From: JACMQX01 sp040385105 | GTDB taxonomy: Bacteria > Pseudomonadota > Gammaproteobacteria > Burkholderiales > Burkholderiaceae_C | Direction: 5' to 3' | Assembly: GCA_040385105.1 (NCBI GenBank) | Contig: JAZKHY010000053.1 | Span: 3,094-67,093 of the forward strand | Length of the DNA: 64,000 bases | Shown here: in pieces, positions 1 to 8,554 of the stretch | Numbering within the stretch: the first letter of the stretch is position 1 | Layout of the letters: each line of letters begins with the position of its first letter | Position numbers and translations under genes: made by a program | The notes under the pieces: generated by a model | Told to the model about the DNA's origin: nothing | The model's database searches: none | Seen by the model: only the letters and a program-made list of their open reading frames with translations

Positions 1-7
1 CATCCCC

Positions 8-2179
8 ATGCCGTCTGTCAATGCCTACAACCTGGACATGCAGCTCAAGTGCGGCGGCGCCGTGGCCGGCGCGGGGATGCAGATGGTCGCCGACGTCAAG
101 CGTGTCATTGGCCACGCCAAGGGCGCGGTGAAGTCCTGTTCGGCCGCTGCCGGCTGCTTCAAGGACGTGTTGGTGGGCATCGTCAAGGACCCGGTCGGCG
201 CGGCCAGCAGCGCAGGTGAGTTCGTGCTGGACGGTGCGGATGCCGTGATCGATGCGATCAACCCCTACAGCTGCAAGAACCCGAGCGTGGAGAGCTACTT
301 CGCGGCCAACTTCAAGCCGCAGGTCAACAGCATTGCCTGGGAGCTGGCCTGGGGCAACCAGGACGCTTACGGCCCGGCATCACGCGCACTCGTTGATGCC
401 TGCGTGAAGTCTTTCGATTCGTGCAATTCCGACAAGGACACGGCCGAGCGCCAGTGCGTGGTCATGTCCTCTGGCGCCGTGCAGACCGATGGCAACGGCT
501 GGATCGCCGGCAAGGGGCTGGAGCAGCTGGTGCGAACCCGCGAGCTGGAGCTCGCCATTCCCAAGATGCTGGCAGTCGAGGCCAAATGGGCCGACGCGCA
601 GCAAAAGCCGCGCATCGACAAGACGGTGGCCGCGGTCTTCGGCGACATGCCGCCGGAAATGAAGGCATGGCTCAAGCCCCCGTCCGACCTGGTGAACGCG
701 CAACCGGCGCATCGCGCGCAGGTGGTACGCAAGATCCTGGGCGTTACGCGTGCCGATGGCAAGTTCGGCGTGAACGAGAAGGTCGTACTGCCGAACGGCT
801 CCATCGGCGCACTGATGCTCGGCTATGTCCCGGTCGAAGGCCCCAAGCAAGGTCGCGGCTATTTCAAGGCTGGTCAGCTCTACCGGCAGTACTACCCGGA
901 CACCGGCAACGAGAAGCTGCTGCGGCAGATCGACACCGAGGCGGAAAAGCCGCTTGCGGCCCGCAAGTCCCAGCTCATCTCGCTCAACGGCAACAACTGG
1001 AACCTGGAATACGCCAAGCTGCATGCCGACAGGATGCGCGCCCGCGCCGCGGCGTGCAAGAACGCCGACAGGAAGTGCGTGGACGACATCAATGCCGGTG
1101 CGACGCTGCGCGAGGTCTCGCTGCGCGGCATGGGCGCCGCCGAGAACTATGCCGGCCTCGGTGCCTGGGGCCTGCAGCACCCGGCCTACCTCAAGTATCT
1201 GGCCAATGTCGAGGAGGGCATGGGCGCCGCCAACAAGGCGGTGAACCAGTCGATGCTCGTGGTGATGCCCGATCCGGCCACCCAGTCGGCCGGTATCGTG
1301 ATCACGCCGCCGGCGGGCGCGGGGCCCGGCTCGGCCGCCGCAATGACACCGCCCAAGCCGCTGATGTCGCAGCAGCAGCCAGGTTCGCCCGGTACGCCCG
1401 GCGTCCCCCTGCCGGCGCTGCCGCAGGCACTCCCGCCTTCCGGCAACCGCATCGGCATGCCGGCCGTGCCTGGCATGTTGCCCGGGGGCACCGCGAACGC
1501 ACCACCGTCCGGCGGCAAGATGGGCATGCCGGCGCTGCCCGGCATGGTTGCGGGCAATGTGCCGCGGAGCGCGCCGGCGCTGAACCCTGGCGTGGCGGCG
1601 GCCGTTGCGCCGCCACCGCCACCCGTCACTGCGCCCGGCAACGCCAAGGCGCCCGGCGTTTCCCCCGGCGTGGCAGCTGCCCTGGCCCCGCCGCCTCCGC
1701 CGCCTGCGCCGGCTCCGCTGGTCGCTTTGGCGCCGCCGCCTCCGCCGTCGCCCCAGTTCAATCCGTCCGCCCAGGCCGCTACCGCAGCCTTGGCCGCTGC
1801 CGCCGCCAAGCCTTTCGATCTGGCGGCCTACAAGGCCGAGCGTGAGCCGCAGATCAACGCCAGGTGGTCGCCGCAATGCCCGGCCACCGGCAACTGCCGC
1901 ATGGTGGTCACCGCCCTGGCAGGCCGGCAGGCCCATGCCGAGGCCCAGGCGCTGGCGGCAGGCAATCCGGACCCCAAGGTCAAGCCGGCGGTGCTGCTGA
2001 TGCAGCAGCAGTCGGACGCGAAGTTCGAGGCGCAGTTCCGTGAGGCCATAGCGCCCCCGCCGCCCCCGCCGCCACCACCACCCAAGCCGCAGGCCATGAC
2101 CGATCCGGCGGCGGATGCCGCCAAGCAGCCGGTCAAGCCACCCAACACCCTGAATCTGCCCAAGGGATTCGTCAAGTAA
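8..2179 (+). CDS. Proline-rich protein of unknown function, possibly 5'-truncated by the window edge
   Basis: I do not recognise a family. The frame is open upstream of the first ATG, and no signal peptide follows that ATG, so the true start may lie outside the window. The first ~400 residues are mixed and contain many cysteines, with several CxxxxC-like spacings. Residues ~455-590 are low complexity: two near-copies of a GMPAxPGM segment and several runs of five or six prolines. A short conserved-looking segment (~600-675) with cysteines follows, then a run of about ten prolines near residue 685. It is followed 76 bases later by an outer-membrane barrel gene on the same strand, so a cell-surface or periplasmic role is likely. 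The proline runs could span the periplasm or peptidoglycan. Function is unknown. Confidence 0.75.
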   Translation: MPSVNAYNLDMQLKCGGAVAGAGMQMVADVKRVIGHAKGAVKSCSAAAGCFKDVLVGIVKDPVGAASSAGEFVLDGADAVIDAINPYSCKNPSVESYFAANFKPQVNSIAWELAWGNQDAYGPASRALVDACVKSFDSCNSDKDTAERQCVVMSSGAVQTDGNGWIAGKGLEQLVRTRELELAIPKMLAVEAKWADAQQKPRIDKTVAAVFGDMPPEMKAWLKPPSDLVNAQPAHRAQVVRKILGVTRADGKFGVNEKVVLPNGSIGALMLGYVPVEGPKQGRGYFKAGQLYRQYYPDTGNEKLLRQIDTEAEKPLAARKSQLISLNGNNWNLEYAKLHADRMRARAAACKNADRKCVDDINAGATLREVSLRGMGAAENYAGLGAWGLQHPAYLKYLANVEEGMGAANKAVNQSMLVVMPDPATQSAGIVITPPAGAGPGSAAAMTPPKPLMSQQQPGSPGTPGVPLPALPQALPPSGNRIGMPAVPGMLPGGTANAPPSGGKMGMPALPGMVAGNVPRSAPALNPGVAAAVAPPPPPVTAPGNAKAPGVSPGVAAALAPPPPPPAPAPLVALAPPPPPSPQFNPSAQAATAALAAAAAKPFDLAAYKAEREPQINARWSPQCPATGNCRMVVTALAGRQAHAEAQALAAGNPDPKVKPAVLLMQQQSDAKFEAQFREAIAPPPPPPPPPPKPQAMTDPAADAAKQPVKPPNTLNLPKGFVK

Positions 2180-2255
2180 GCAGTCAATCGCGCGCGGGGA
2201 GCGTGCGACAGAACCAGCCGGCCCCCTGAAGGCCGGCGCAACGAGAGGAGTGCAA

Positions 2256-4088
2256 GTGCGCAAGAAACTGATGGACTGGAACAGGCTGCGCCCGGGCGTG
2301 CCGGCGGTGCTGGCGCTGGCGGCGAGCCAGGCGATGGCGCAGGTCGCGACGCCTCCGGCCGTGCTCGCGCCGGTGGAAGGGCAGGGCGTGCAGATCCGCG
2401 CCAGCGAGGCGCAGGATCCGCCGCCGATCCAGGCCACTCCGCCGGCGCCGCCCGGTCCCGGTGCCGAGGCCAACTCGCAGGTCCTGCAGACTTGGCAGGA
2501 GCAGACCGGCCAGGCGGTCTGGATCAAGGAAAACGGGACGGTCGAGTTCCATGGCGCCAGTTCGCTCGACATCTACAGCAACGATGTGAAGAACCCCGCA
2601 GGCAACCCCGCGCTGACAGGGGTGCGCGACGGGAACATGGCGCGCGGCGTGTTCCAGGGCGATATCCGCACCACTTCCCCTGAAGGCGACGTGACCTACG
2701 TGCAGGGCGTGCTCACCTCCACCAACGACCGCGGCGTCCAGTCGCGCTATGCCACGCAGGTCAACACCCTGCAGGTCGGCCGCGCCGGGCCGGGCTACCA
2801 GATCGCCTTTGGGGACGTGGTGGCGGGCTTTTCGGGGCTGAGCAGCAACCTGGGCTTGCGCGGCGCGCTGATCGCGAAGGAAATTGATGCCTTCACCGTC
2901 ACAGCCTTCGCCGGCACTGTTGCCGACAGCTGGGAAGCGCTCGCCAACGCCAGCTCGCTGGACGGGCTGGCGCCGCGCACGCGCTACCTGCGCGACGTCC
3001 ATGGCGCCAAGGCCGACTACCGGCTGAGTGCCCAGACGACGCTGTTTGCCACGCTGCAGGGATACAGCGATCGCATGGGCTCGGTCGTGCTTCCGGCCGG
3101 CACGCCGGCCTTCAGCGGCTCGGCGTTCACTGTCGGCGGCAGGCAGCAGGCGCTGCAGGGCCAGTGGGCGGCTGAGGCCGGTCACAGCAGGCGGCGTGAC
3201 CTCAATGCCAACACCGACACCAGCGGCCATGCGTTCACGCTGGACGGCAGCTACCGCTGGACGGCCTGGGGCGTGCGTGCCGGCTTCCATGACCTGTCGC
3301 CGACCTGGGCGTCGCTCGCGCAGACGGTGGCGCCCGGCGTGCGCGAATACTATGCCGGCGCCGACTGGAGCGTGATGCCGCAACTCAACGTCGGCGTGGA
3401 CCTGCGCCACTCGGTGTCGCGCATCCCGGGCGGGATCGGATTTGCTGCGCAAAGCAACGGGCTGGATACGCTGACCACGCGCCTGAGCTACAGCGTCGAG
3501 TCCCTGCCCGGCCTGATGCTGAGCCTGTCGGACACGCGCAACAAGGGCGATGACGCGGCCGGCAACACCACGCGCAACGACCAGTCACAGCTGTCGGTGG
3601 CGTACGGCATGGGTGCGTGGAGCGGCCAGGTCAGCATCGGCCGTGGCGAGTCATCCAACTCGCTTTCGCCCGCTGCCAGCAGCGAGTCGCGCACCTGGCA
3701 GGCCAACGTGGGCAGGGCCTTCAGCGCCGAAGCCCGCGAGACGCAGCCGGCCTGGACCCTGTTCACGCAGGTGTTCGCATCGGGCCAGGACCAGGACCTC
3801 ACCGCGACGGGCCGGACCACCGGCAACCGCGTGGTGGGTGCCAACCTGTCGATGCAGTCGCAGAGGCTGGGTACCTTCTCGGCGGCGCTGCAGGCGCAGC
3901 GCACGACGCAGCCGCTGCCCGGCGCGCCCCGCCTCTCGACGCGCAGCCTGACCCTTGACTGGAACCGAGCAATCACGCAGCAGTGGAGTGCCAAGGCCTA
4001 TGCCCGCGTGAACCGCCGCAACCATGGGGACCCGCTGCTCCAGGTCGACGAGCGCGTCATCGGCGTGCAGGGAGCCTACCAATGGTGA
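2256..4088 (+). CDS. Outer-membrane beta-barrel protein
   Basis: Predicted integral outer-membrane protein of 610 aa. I chose the GTG at 2256 because a strong GAGAGGAG sits five bases upstream; the GTG at 2250 would overlap that site. The N-terminus has a basic start, a hydrophobic core and an AMA-Q cleavage site typical of signal peptidase I. A Pro/Ala-rich linker (~25-75) follows, then a long stretch of alternating polar/aromatic strands ending in tryptophan (GAYQW), the usual C-terminal signature for barrel insertion. No TonB box or plug domain is evident. The 3' end overlaps the next gene by seven bases, indicating translational coupling to a lipoprotein. I cannot name the substrate or exact family. 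It could be a secretion or assembly pore for its neighbours. Confidence 0.8.
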   Translation: MRKKLMDWNRLRPGVPAVLALAASQAMAQVATPPAVLAPVEGQGVQIRASEAQDPPPIQATPPAPPGPGAEANSQVLQTWQEQTGQAVWIKENGTVEFHGASSLDIYSNDVKNPAGNPALTGVRDGNMARGVFQGDIRTTSPEGDVTYVQGVLTSTNDRGVQSRYATQVNTLQVGRAGPGYQIAFGDVVAGFSGLSSNLGLRGALIAKEIDAFTVTAFAGTVADSWEALANASSLDGLAPRTRYLRDVHGAKADYRLSAQTTLFATLQGYSDRMGSVVLPAGTPAFSGSAFTVGGRQQALQGQWAAEAGHSRRRDLNANTDTSGHAFTLDGSYRWTAWGVRAGFHDLSPTWASLAQTVAPGVREYYAGADWSVMPQLNVGVDLRHSVSRIPGGIGFAAQSNGLDTLTTRLSYSVESLPGLMLSLSDTRNKGDDAAGNTTRNDQSQLSVAYGMGAWSGQVSIGRGESSNSLSPAASSESRTWQANVGRAFSAEARETQPAWTLFTQVFASGQDQDLTATGRTTGNRVVGANLSMQSQRLGTFSAALQAQRTTQPLPGAPRLSTRSLTLDWNRAITQQWSAKAYARVNRRNHGDPLLQVDERVIGVQGAYQW

Positions 4089-4564
4089 CGCAGCGTGCCA
4101 CCCGGTGCGCGGTGCGGCTGCTGCTGGCGGCATTGCTGCCGGCGCTCGCCGCGTGCGGCACGGGCAAGCCAATGCCGGCGCCTGCGACCGCCGTATCGGC
4201 AGCGGAGGCCCCCGCTGCGGCGGCCATCGAGGCTGCTGCCCAGGCCTTCGCACAGGAAAACCTGCAACCCCTGCAGGCAATGCTGCCCGCGCGCTTTATC
4301 GGCCGGGCCAGTGTGCTCGATGCCGCCGCCCGCACGCTGGCGGTGCAGAAGAAGATCGAATTGCGGCTCTCCGATTTCAGCGTGCAGCCCTCCCCGCCGC
4401 CCGGTGGCCCGGTGGCCGTCACGGCGCGCTGGGAAAAGCGCTTCCTCAAGCTTCCCGGCCTCACGCCCACGGTCGAGTCTGGCATGCTGGCCGCCGTGCT
4501 TGTGCGTTCCGAAGGCAGGTGGGTCTTCGACTCCCTGAATGCGGACAACCCCTTTATGCGCTGA
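4082..4564 (+). CDS. Lipoprotein with a domain shared with the downstream FecR protein
   Basis: A 160-aa predicted lipoprotein. The signal peptide ends in the lipobox LAAC, so it should be lipidated on Cys and anchored to a membrane leaflet. The mature part is one ~110-residue domain. Its C-terminal half (WEKRFLKLPG ... GRWVFDSLNADNPF) aligns by eye with residues ~335-375 of the FecR-domain protein encoded next (FEKRFLDVAT ... GRWMISGFTGDNPL), and the upstream helix-like parts also correspond. The start overlaps the barrel gene by seven bases and the next gene begins ten bases after the stop, so the genes are surely co-transcribed. The domain resembles the small alpha/beta lipoproteins of surface-assembly systems, but I cannot assign a function. 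Confidence 0.8.
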   Translation: MVTQRATRCAVRLLLAALLPALAACGTGKPMPAPATAVSAAEAPAAAAIEAAAQAFAQENLQPLQAMLPARFIGRASVLDAAARTLAVQKKIELRLSDFSVQPSPPPGGPVAVTARWEKRFLKLPGLTPTVESGMLAAVLVRSEGRWVFDSLNADNPFMR

Positions 4565-4574
4565 CAGGATGACC

Positions 4575-6413
4575 ATGAAACTCAACAGACTTGTGATTGC
4601 GCTGGCGGTGGGTGTGGGCCATGGCGCCTGGGCCGCCGGCAATGTGGACTTCGTGGCCGGCGAGGCGGGCGTGATCAGCCGCGACGGTCAGCCCAGGGGC
4701 CTGGCGCGCGGCGACCGCATCGTCGAGGGCGACACGCTGGTCACAGGCGCGGGTGGCGAGATATTGCTCGCCACCGACGATTCAGGCGTGCTGGCACTGC
4801 GGCCCGGCTCGCGCCTGCTGATTGACCGCTTCCAGGCCACCGGCACAGACCGCGACGGCGCCGTGCTTAACCTGCTGCGCGGCGGCCTGCGTGCGGTTAC
4901 CGGATGGATCGGCAAGACCGCGCCGAGCAACTGGCGGCTGGCGACGCCGACAGCCACCGTGGGCATCCGCGGCACCGAGATCGAGACTGCCATCGTCGAG
5001 GAAGGCGCCGAGCCCGGCACCTACCAGCAGGTGATCAGCGGCGAGGCCGTACTCGGCACGTCCGCCGGCAGCCTGCTGCTGGCCGCGGGCCAGGCCGGCC
5101 GCGCCGCCAGCGGCGACCAGGCGCCGCAGCTGTTACCCGCGGTGCCGGCCGGCATTTTTCCCGCACGCGCCAGCGATGCCCGCGTGGAGCTGCTTCGCCA
5201 GGATGCGCAGGGCAGTCAGGAGGAGCGGCTCAGGCAGCGGCAGGACCAGCTGCGCCGCTCGGGCGGACCCAGCCCCCAGGGCAACCCGAGGATTTCCGCA
5301 CAATGCACGCCCGACGCGCCGGCGCAGCGGGCGCTTGACGACTTCCTGCGGGCCTACGAGCAGGGGAACACCGCCTTGCTGCAGCAGCGCCTGGACCCGG
5401 CGCTGATCGGCTACGGCATCCTCATCAACGACATCATGGGCGCCGCGGCCACGCAGCGGCAGACGCAGATCCGCATCCTGGACAGGCAGGCGCAATGCGG
5501 CCCCGACATCGCCGTGATCGACTTCGCGTTCGAAAAGCGCTTCCTCGACGTGGCGACCTTCCAGCCCGTGGTGCAGCGCGGCCGGGGCTCGGTGCTGGTC
5601 TCGGGCCTGGGCAGCGGCAACGAGGGACGCTGGATGATCAGCGGCTTCACTGGCGACAACCCGTTGCGCACGTCGCCGTCGGACCTGCCGGCCAACCTGC
5701 AGGTACTGCCGCAGGCCACGAGCTACGCGATGCTGCCGGGCTGCGCGACCTCCGGGCCGGTGGCGGGCGCCGCGCTGGTGTCCGCCAGCGCGACGGCGAC
5801 CGTGCCGATGATGTCGGGCACCTGCACCGCCAGCGCGCCGTCGTGCTCCTTCAACAGCCCGCTGTTCGGCACCGTGCCCGGCACCGCCAGCGCCGTGGTG
5901 ACGAGTTGCACGCAGCCCGTTGTCGGCGCCACGCAGGTGTTCCCGATCAATGGAACAGGCAGCGCGCCGTTCAGCGGACCCGGCGGCAGCGCGGTGACGC
6001 TGAGCGCCACAGTGGTGGCCAGCGGTTCCACCACGCCGCCCACGGTCAGCTTTCCTTTCACCTACTCGATGACGGCAAACGTCATGTGCACGGCCACGGT
6101 CACGCTGCCACCGGCGAGCTGCGCGCCGACGCCGGGCGCGGTGCCGGTGAATATCACCGTGCAGGATGCATCGCGCGCCGGCCAGCCGTCGGTGCCGCTG
6201 GAAGTGGCGGGCAACAACGGTGACCGCGAGACGCTGCTGCTGCCTGGGGGTGCCAACGGCACCTTCACGCTCACCTCGCTGCCTTTCACCAAGAGCGCGG
6301 CGCCGGTCGCGGGCAGCGGCCGCCTGGAGCTGAACGGGCCGGTCAGCTACACGCTCACTTACCGCAGGCCCGGCGCTGCGCCTGTGGTGCGGACCTTCAC
6401 GGTGACACCCTGA
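4575..6413 (+). CDS. FecR-domain secreted protein with duplicated lipoprotein-like domain
   Basis: A 612-aa exported protein. The ATG at 4575 is preferred because AGGA lies five bases upstream; an in-frame ATG at 4569 overlaps that site. A signal peptide (to ~WAA) is followed by a FecR domain (~25-150: 'ISRDGQPRGLARGDRIVEGD', LLATDDSGVLALRPGSRL, and PTATVGIRGTE, the usual FecR end motif). A Gln/Arg-rich linker leads to a domain at ~255-375 that is paralogous to the lipoprotein just upstream. The last ~230 residues are Ser/Thr/Gly/Ala-rich beta-type sequence with paired cysteines, like extracellular Ig-like modules. FecR domains outside iron signalling often occur in secreted or surface proteins, so sigma regulation is not implied and no sigma factor is adjacent. 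It closes the four-gene cluster and overlaps the convergent gene by 17 bases. Confidence 0.8.
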   Translation: MKLNRLVIALAVGVGHGAWAAGNVDFVAGEAGVISRDGQPRGLARGDRIVEGDTLVTGAGGEILLATDDSGVLALRPGSRLLIDRFQATGTDRDGAVLNLLRGGLRAVTGWIGKTAPSNWRLATPTATVGIRGTEIETAIVEEGAEPGTYQQVISGEAVLGTSAGSLLLAAGQAGRAASGDQAPQLLPAVPAGIFPARASDARVELLRQDAQGSQEERLRQRQDQLRRSGGPSPQGNPRISAQCTPDAPAQRALDDFLRAYEQGNTALLQQRLDPALIGYGILINDIMGAAATQRQTQIRILDRQAQCGPDIAVIDFAFEKRFLDVATFQPVVQRGRGSVLVSGLGSGNEGRWMISGFTGDNPLRTSPSDLPANLQVLPQATSYAMLPGCATSGPVAGAALVSASATATVPMMSGTCTASAPSCSFNSPLFGTVPGTASAVVTSCTQPVVGATQVFPINGTGSAPFSGPGGSAVTLSATVVASGSTTPPTVSFPFTYSMTANVMCTATVTLPPASCAPTPGAVPVNITVQDASRAGQPSVPLEVAGNNGDRETLLLPGGANGTFTLTSLPFTKSAAPVAGSGRLELNGPVSYTLTYRRPGAAPVVRTFTVTP

Positions 6414-7590
6414 CCGGCAACGCCTGAAGCCTGCCCTCGCGCAGGTGCTGCGCGTCAGCCGGCGGCAGCCGGATGCTCCACCGGCCCTGCGCCAGCGGCG
6501 AGGTGTAGCTGCCCAGGATCTCTCCCGACGCGCGGTCGGCGAGTTCCCAGGCCACAGTGCCCGTCGCCTGTGCGAAGCCGGTCAACTCGAGCAGGGTTTC
6601 CAGCGAGGGTGCACTGCCCGCATGGCCGTCGTCATGCGCCAGCGCATCCGGGAAGTCCACCGCACCGCCCCAGCCGAAGCAGCGATCGTGCTGGAGCATG
6701 TCGCCGGCGATGCGCGGCCAGGCCCATTCGCGCAGGAAATGCTGGTCTGCATGGGTGCCATGGCGCGGCGTGGCGAACCAGGCCTCAAGTGCCGCGCCGA
6801 TGCCGCGCAGCTTTTCTGCGCGGCAGCCCCAAAGGCCCGCCAGCACCAGCTCGCAATGCACCCAGTGGTCGCGCATCACATGGGCGGCTGCGCCGCTGTG
6901 GATCCACCGGGCCACGGCCGCAGCCTCGCGCGGGGTCGGCGGGCTGTCCACATCACGCAGCAGGACGCGGCCGGCCCGCGGGTCTTCAATGGCAGCAAAG
7001 CGCCACACGGTGCCAGGCAGGTGCTGCCAGCCGGGCGGCGGCTGTCGCAGCTGCGCGCCGGCCGCTTCAAGCCGGCGGCGCAGCGGTGCGCTCACCGCAT
7101 CGTCCACATACACCGCGCAAACCCATCCAGGGTAGTGCTGGCGCACCTGCGCCACCGACTGTATGGCGGACTCGCCATACCACGCGTCGGCACCGAACAG
7201 GCTGTAGCTGACGGTGTCCTGCAGGCCTTGCGGAAGGTGCGCGCTGGCTGGCGGGGCGCCGGAGGCCGGCGCGCCAGCCAGCGCCGCCTTGGCATCCAGC
7301 GCGGCGCGTCCCCATTCCCTGGCGCCGGGCAGGTCGCCTTCGCGCCATGCCAGCTCGCACTGGCCCTCCAGCACCGCCAGCTCGCGCGGTCCGTTGGCAT
7401 GGGCGGCAAGCAGCCAGTGGCGAGCCATCGCGAGGTGGCCGTTGCGCATCGCAAGGCAAGCCAGGTCGGCCCATGCCGCAGCCGTGTCGGCACGGCCCGA
7501 CACATGCATGCCCGCCAGCGCCTGGGCCTGCGCCGCGTTGCCGGCGGCCAGCGACTGCAGGACGAATGCAAATGATGATGCAGTGGTCAT
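6397..7590 (-). CDS. TPR-like / glycosyltransferase-like hypothetical protein
   Basis: A 397-aa cytoplasmic-looking protein. The start chosen (MTTASS...) has no credible coding upstream, although the frame stays open to 7800. The first ~120 residues are Ala-rich helices that look like two or three tetratricopeptide-type repeats. The rest begins YSLFGADAWYGESAI, has PGWVCAVYVDD, and later LLRDVDSPP, a DxD-like motif such as nucleotide-sugar transferases use. This combination is seen in uncharacterised GT-A-like proteins. The C-terminal ~50 residues are probably beta-rich. It is convergent with the FecR gene and divergent from the aldose epimerase. A donor or acceptor cannot be named. Confidence 0.6.
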   Translation of the reverse strand: MTTASSFAFVLQSLAAGNAAQAQALAGMHVSGRADTAAAWADLACLAMRNGHLAMARHWLLAAHANGPRELAVLEGQCELAWREGDLPGAREWGRAALDAKAALAGAPASGAPPASAHLPQGLQDTVSYSLFGADAWYGESAIQSVAQVRQHYPGWVCAVYVDDAVSAPLRRRLEAAGAQLRQPPPGWQHLPGTVWRFAAIEDPRAGRVLLRDVDSPPTPREAAAVARWIHSGAAAHVMRDHWVHCELVLAGLWGCRAEKLRGIGAALEAWFATPRHGTHADQHFLREWAWPRIAGDMLQHDRCFGWGGAVDFPDALAHDDGHAGSAPSLETLLELTGFAQATGTVAWELADRASGEILGSYTSPLAQGRWSIRLPPADAQHLREGRLQALPVRVSP

Positions 7591-7687
7591 GGTAGGCCCA
7601 TTGTGCGGGCAATCCACTGGCAATCTGCGGGCAGACCGCGGGGAAAACCTGTGCCGCGCCGGACGCGGCAGGGCGCACAATGCGCAC

Positions 7688-8554
7688 ATGAGCGAGATCC
7701 TTTCACTGGCCTGCGAAGGCCTGCGCTGCGACATCCGCCCCGATGCGGGCGGCTGCATCGCCGGCCTGTACCTGGATGGCGTGCCCGTGCTGCGCTCCAC
7801 ACCCGCGGAGGTGCTGATGTCGGCGCGCCTGTCGGGTTGCTACCCGCTGGTGCCGTTCTCCAACCGCCTGGCCCATGCGGTGCTCCAGTGGAACGGCACC
7901 TCGCACCCGCTGGTCAGGAACAACGGCGACGAGCCGCATGCCATCCACGGTGTGGGCTGGCAGCGCCCCTGGGAAGTGCTGGAGAGCGATGCGCGCTTTG
8001 CGATGCTGGCCTATGAGCACAAGCCCGACGCCTCCTGGCCCTTTGCCTTCGATGCCTCGCAGACCTTCCGCCTGGGCACCCATACCCTGGAGATGACGCT
8101 GAGCATCACCAACCAGTCGGCTACCGCCGCGCCCGTGGGGCTGGGCTGGCACCCGTATTTCGTCAAGCGTGCCGGCAGCCGCATCAGCTTCCAGGCTGGT
8201 GGGCGCTGGGAAATGGGCGAAGACAAGCTGCCCACGCGGCGCCTGCCGTCGCATGGCCTGGACGCCGACTGCACCACGCTGGATGTGGACCACTGCTTTG
8301 ACGGCTGGAGCGGCACGGTGCACCTGCGCGATGCGCAGCTGTACACCCAGGTCACCTCCAACCTCGGCCGCCTTGTCGTCTTCACCAACGCCACGCGCGA
8401 CTTCGTGGCCGTCGAGCCAGTGAGCCATGTCAACAACGCCATCAACCTGGTGGCAACCACCGGCGCCGACCCCGAGGACCTGGGCCTGCAGATCCTGCAG
8501 CCCGGCGAATCGATGAGCGCGCAGATGAGCATCCAGACCGAAAGCATCCCATGA
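7688..8554 (+). CDS. Aldose 1-epimerase family protein
   Basis: A 288-aa mutarotase-fold enzyme that interconverts alpha and beta anomers of a sugar in the cytoplasm. Family motifs visible are PLVPFSNRLA near residue 60, NNGDEPHAIHG (catalytic-type His), GLGWHPYF with the second conserved His near 160, and a late VEPVSHVNNA segment containing the conserved Glu. Length is normal for the family. The open frame extends ~470 bases upstream but that part is antisense to the previous gene; the ATG at 7688 is the natural start. The stop overlaps the next start (ATGA), coupling it to an SMP-30 lactonase. The pair suggests oxidation of an aldose through a sugar lactone; the specific sugar is unknown. 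Confidence 0.88.
   Translation: MSEILSLACEGLRCDIRPDAGGCIAGLYLDGVPVLRSTPAEVLMSARLSGCYPLVPFSNRLAHAVLQWNGTSHPLVRNNGDEPHAIHGVGWQRPWEVLESDARFAMLAYEHKPDASWPFAFDASQTFRLGTHTLEMTLSITNQSATAAPVGLGWHPYFVKRAGSRISFQAGGRWEMGEDKLPTRRLPSHGLDADCTTLDVDHCFDGWSGTVHLRDAQLYTQVTSNLGRLVVFTNATRDFVAVEPVSHVNNAINLVATTGADPEDLGLQILQPGESMSAQMSIQTESIP

Noticed and set aside
380..2572. 730-aa open frame on the minus strand opposite the proline-rich gene
   Set aside because: It is Arg/Gly/His-rich low-complexity translation typical of the antisense of GC-rich coding DNA and has no domain, while the plus strand has a coherent protein with neighbours.
2184..3452. 422-aa minus-strand open frame opposite the barrel gene
   Set aside because: Composition is arginine-rich and irregular; the plus-strand frame has a signal peptide, a ribosome site and a barrel terminus.
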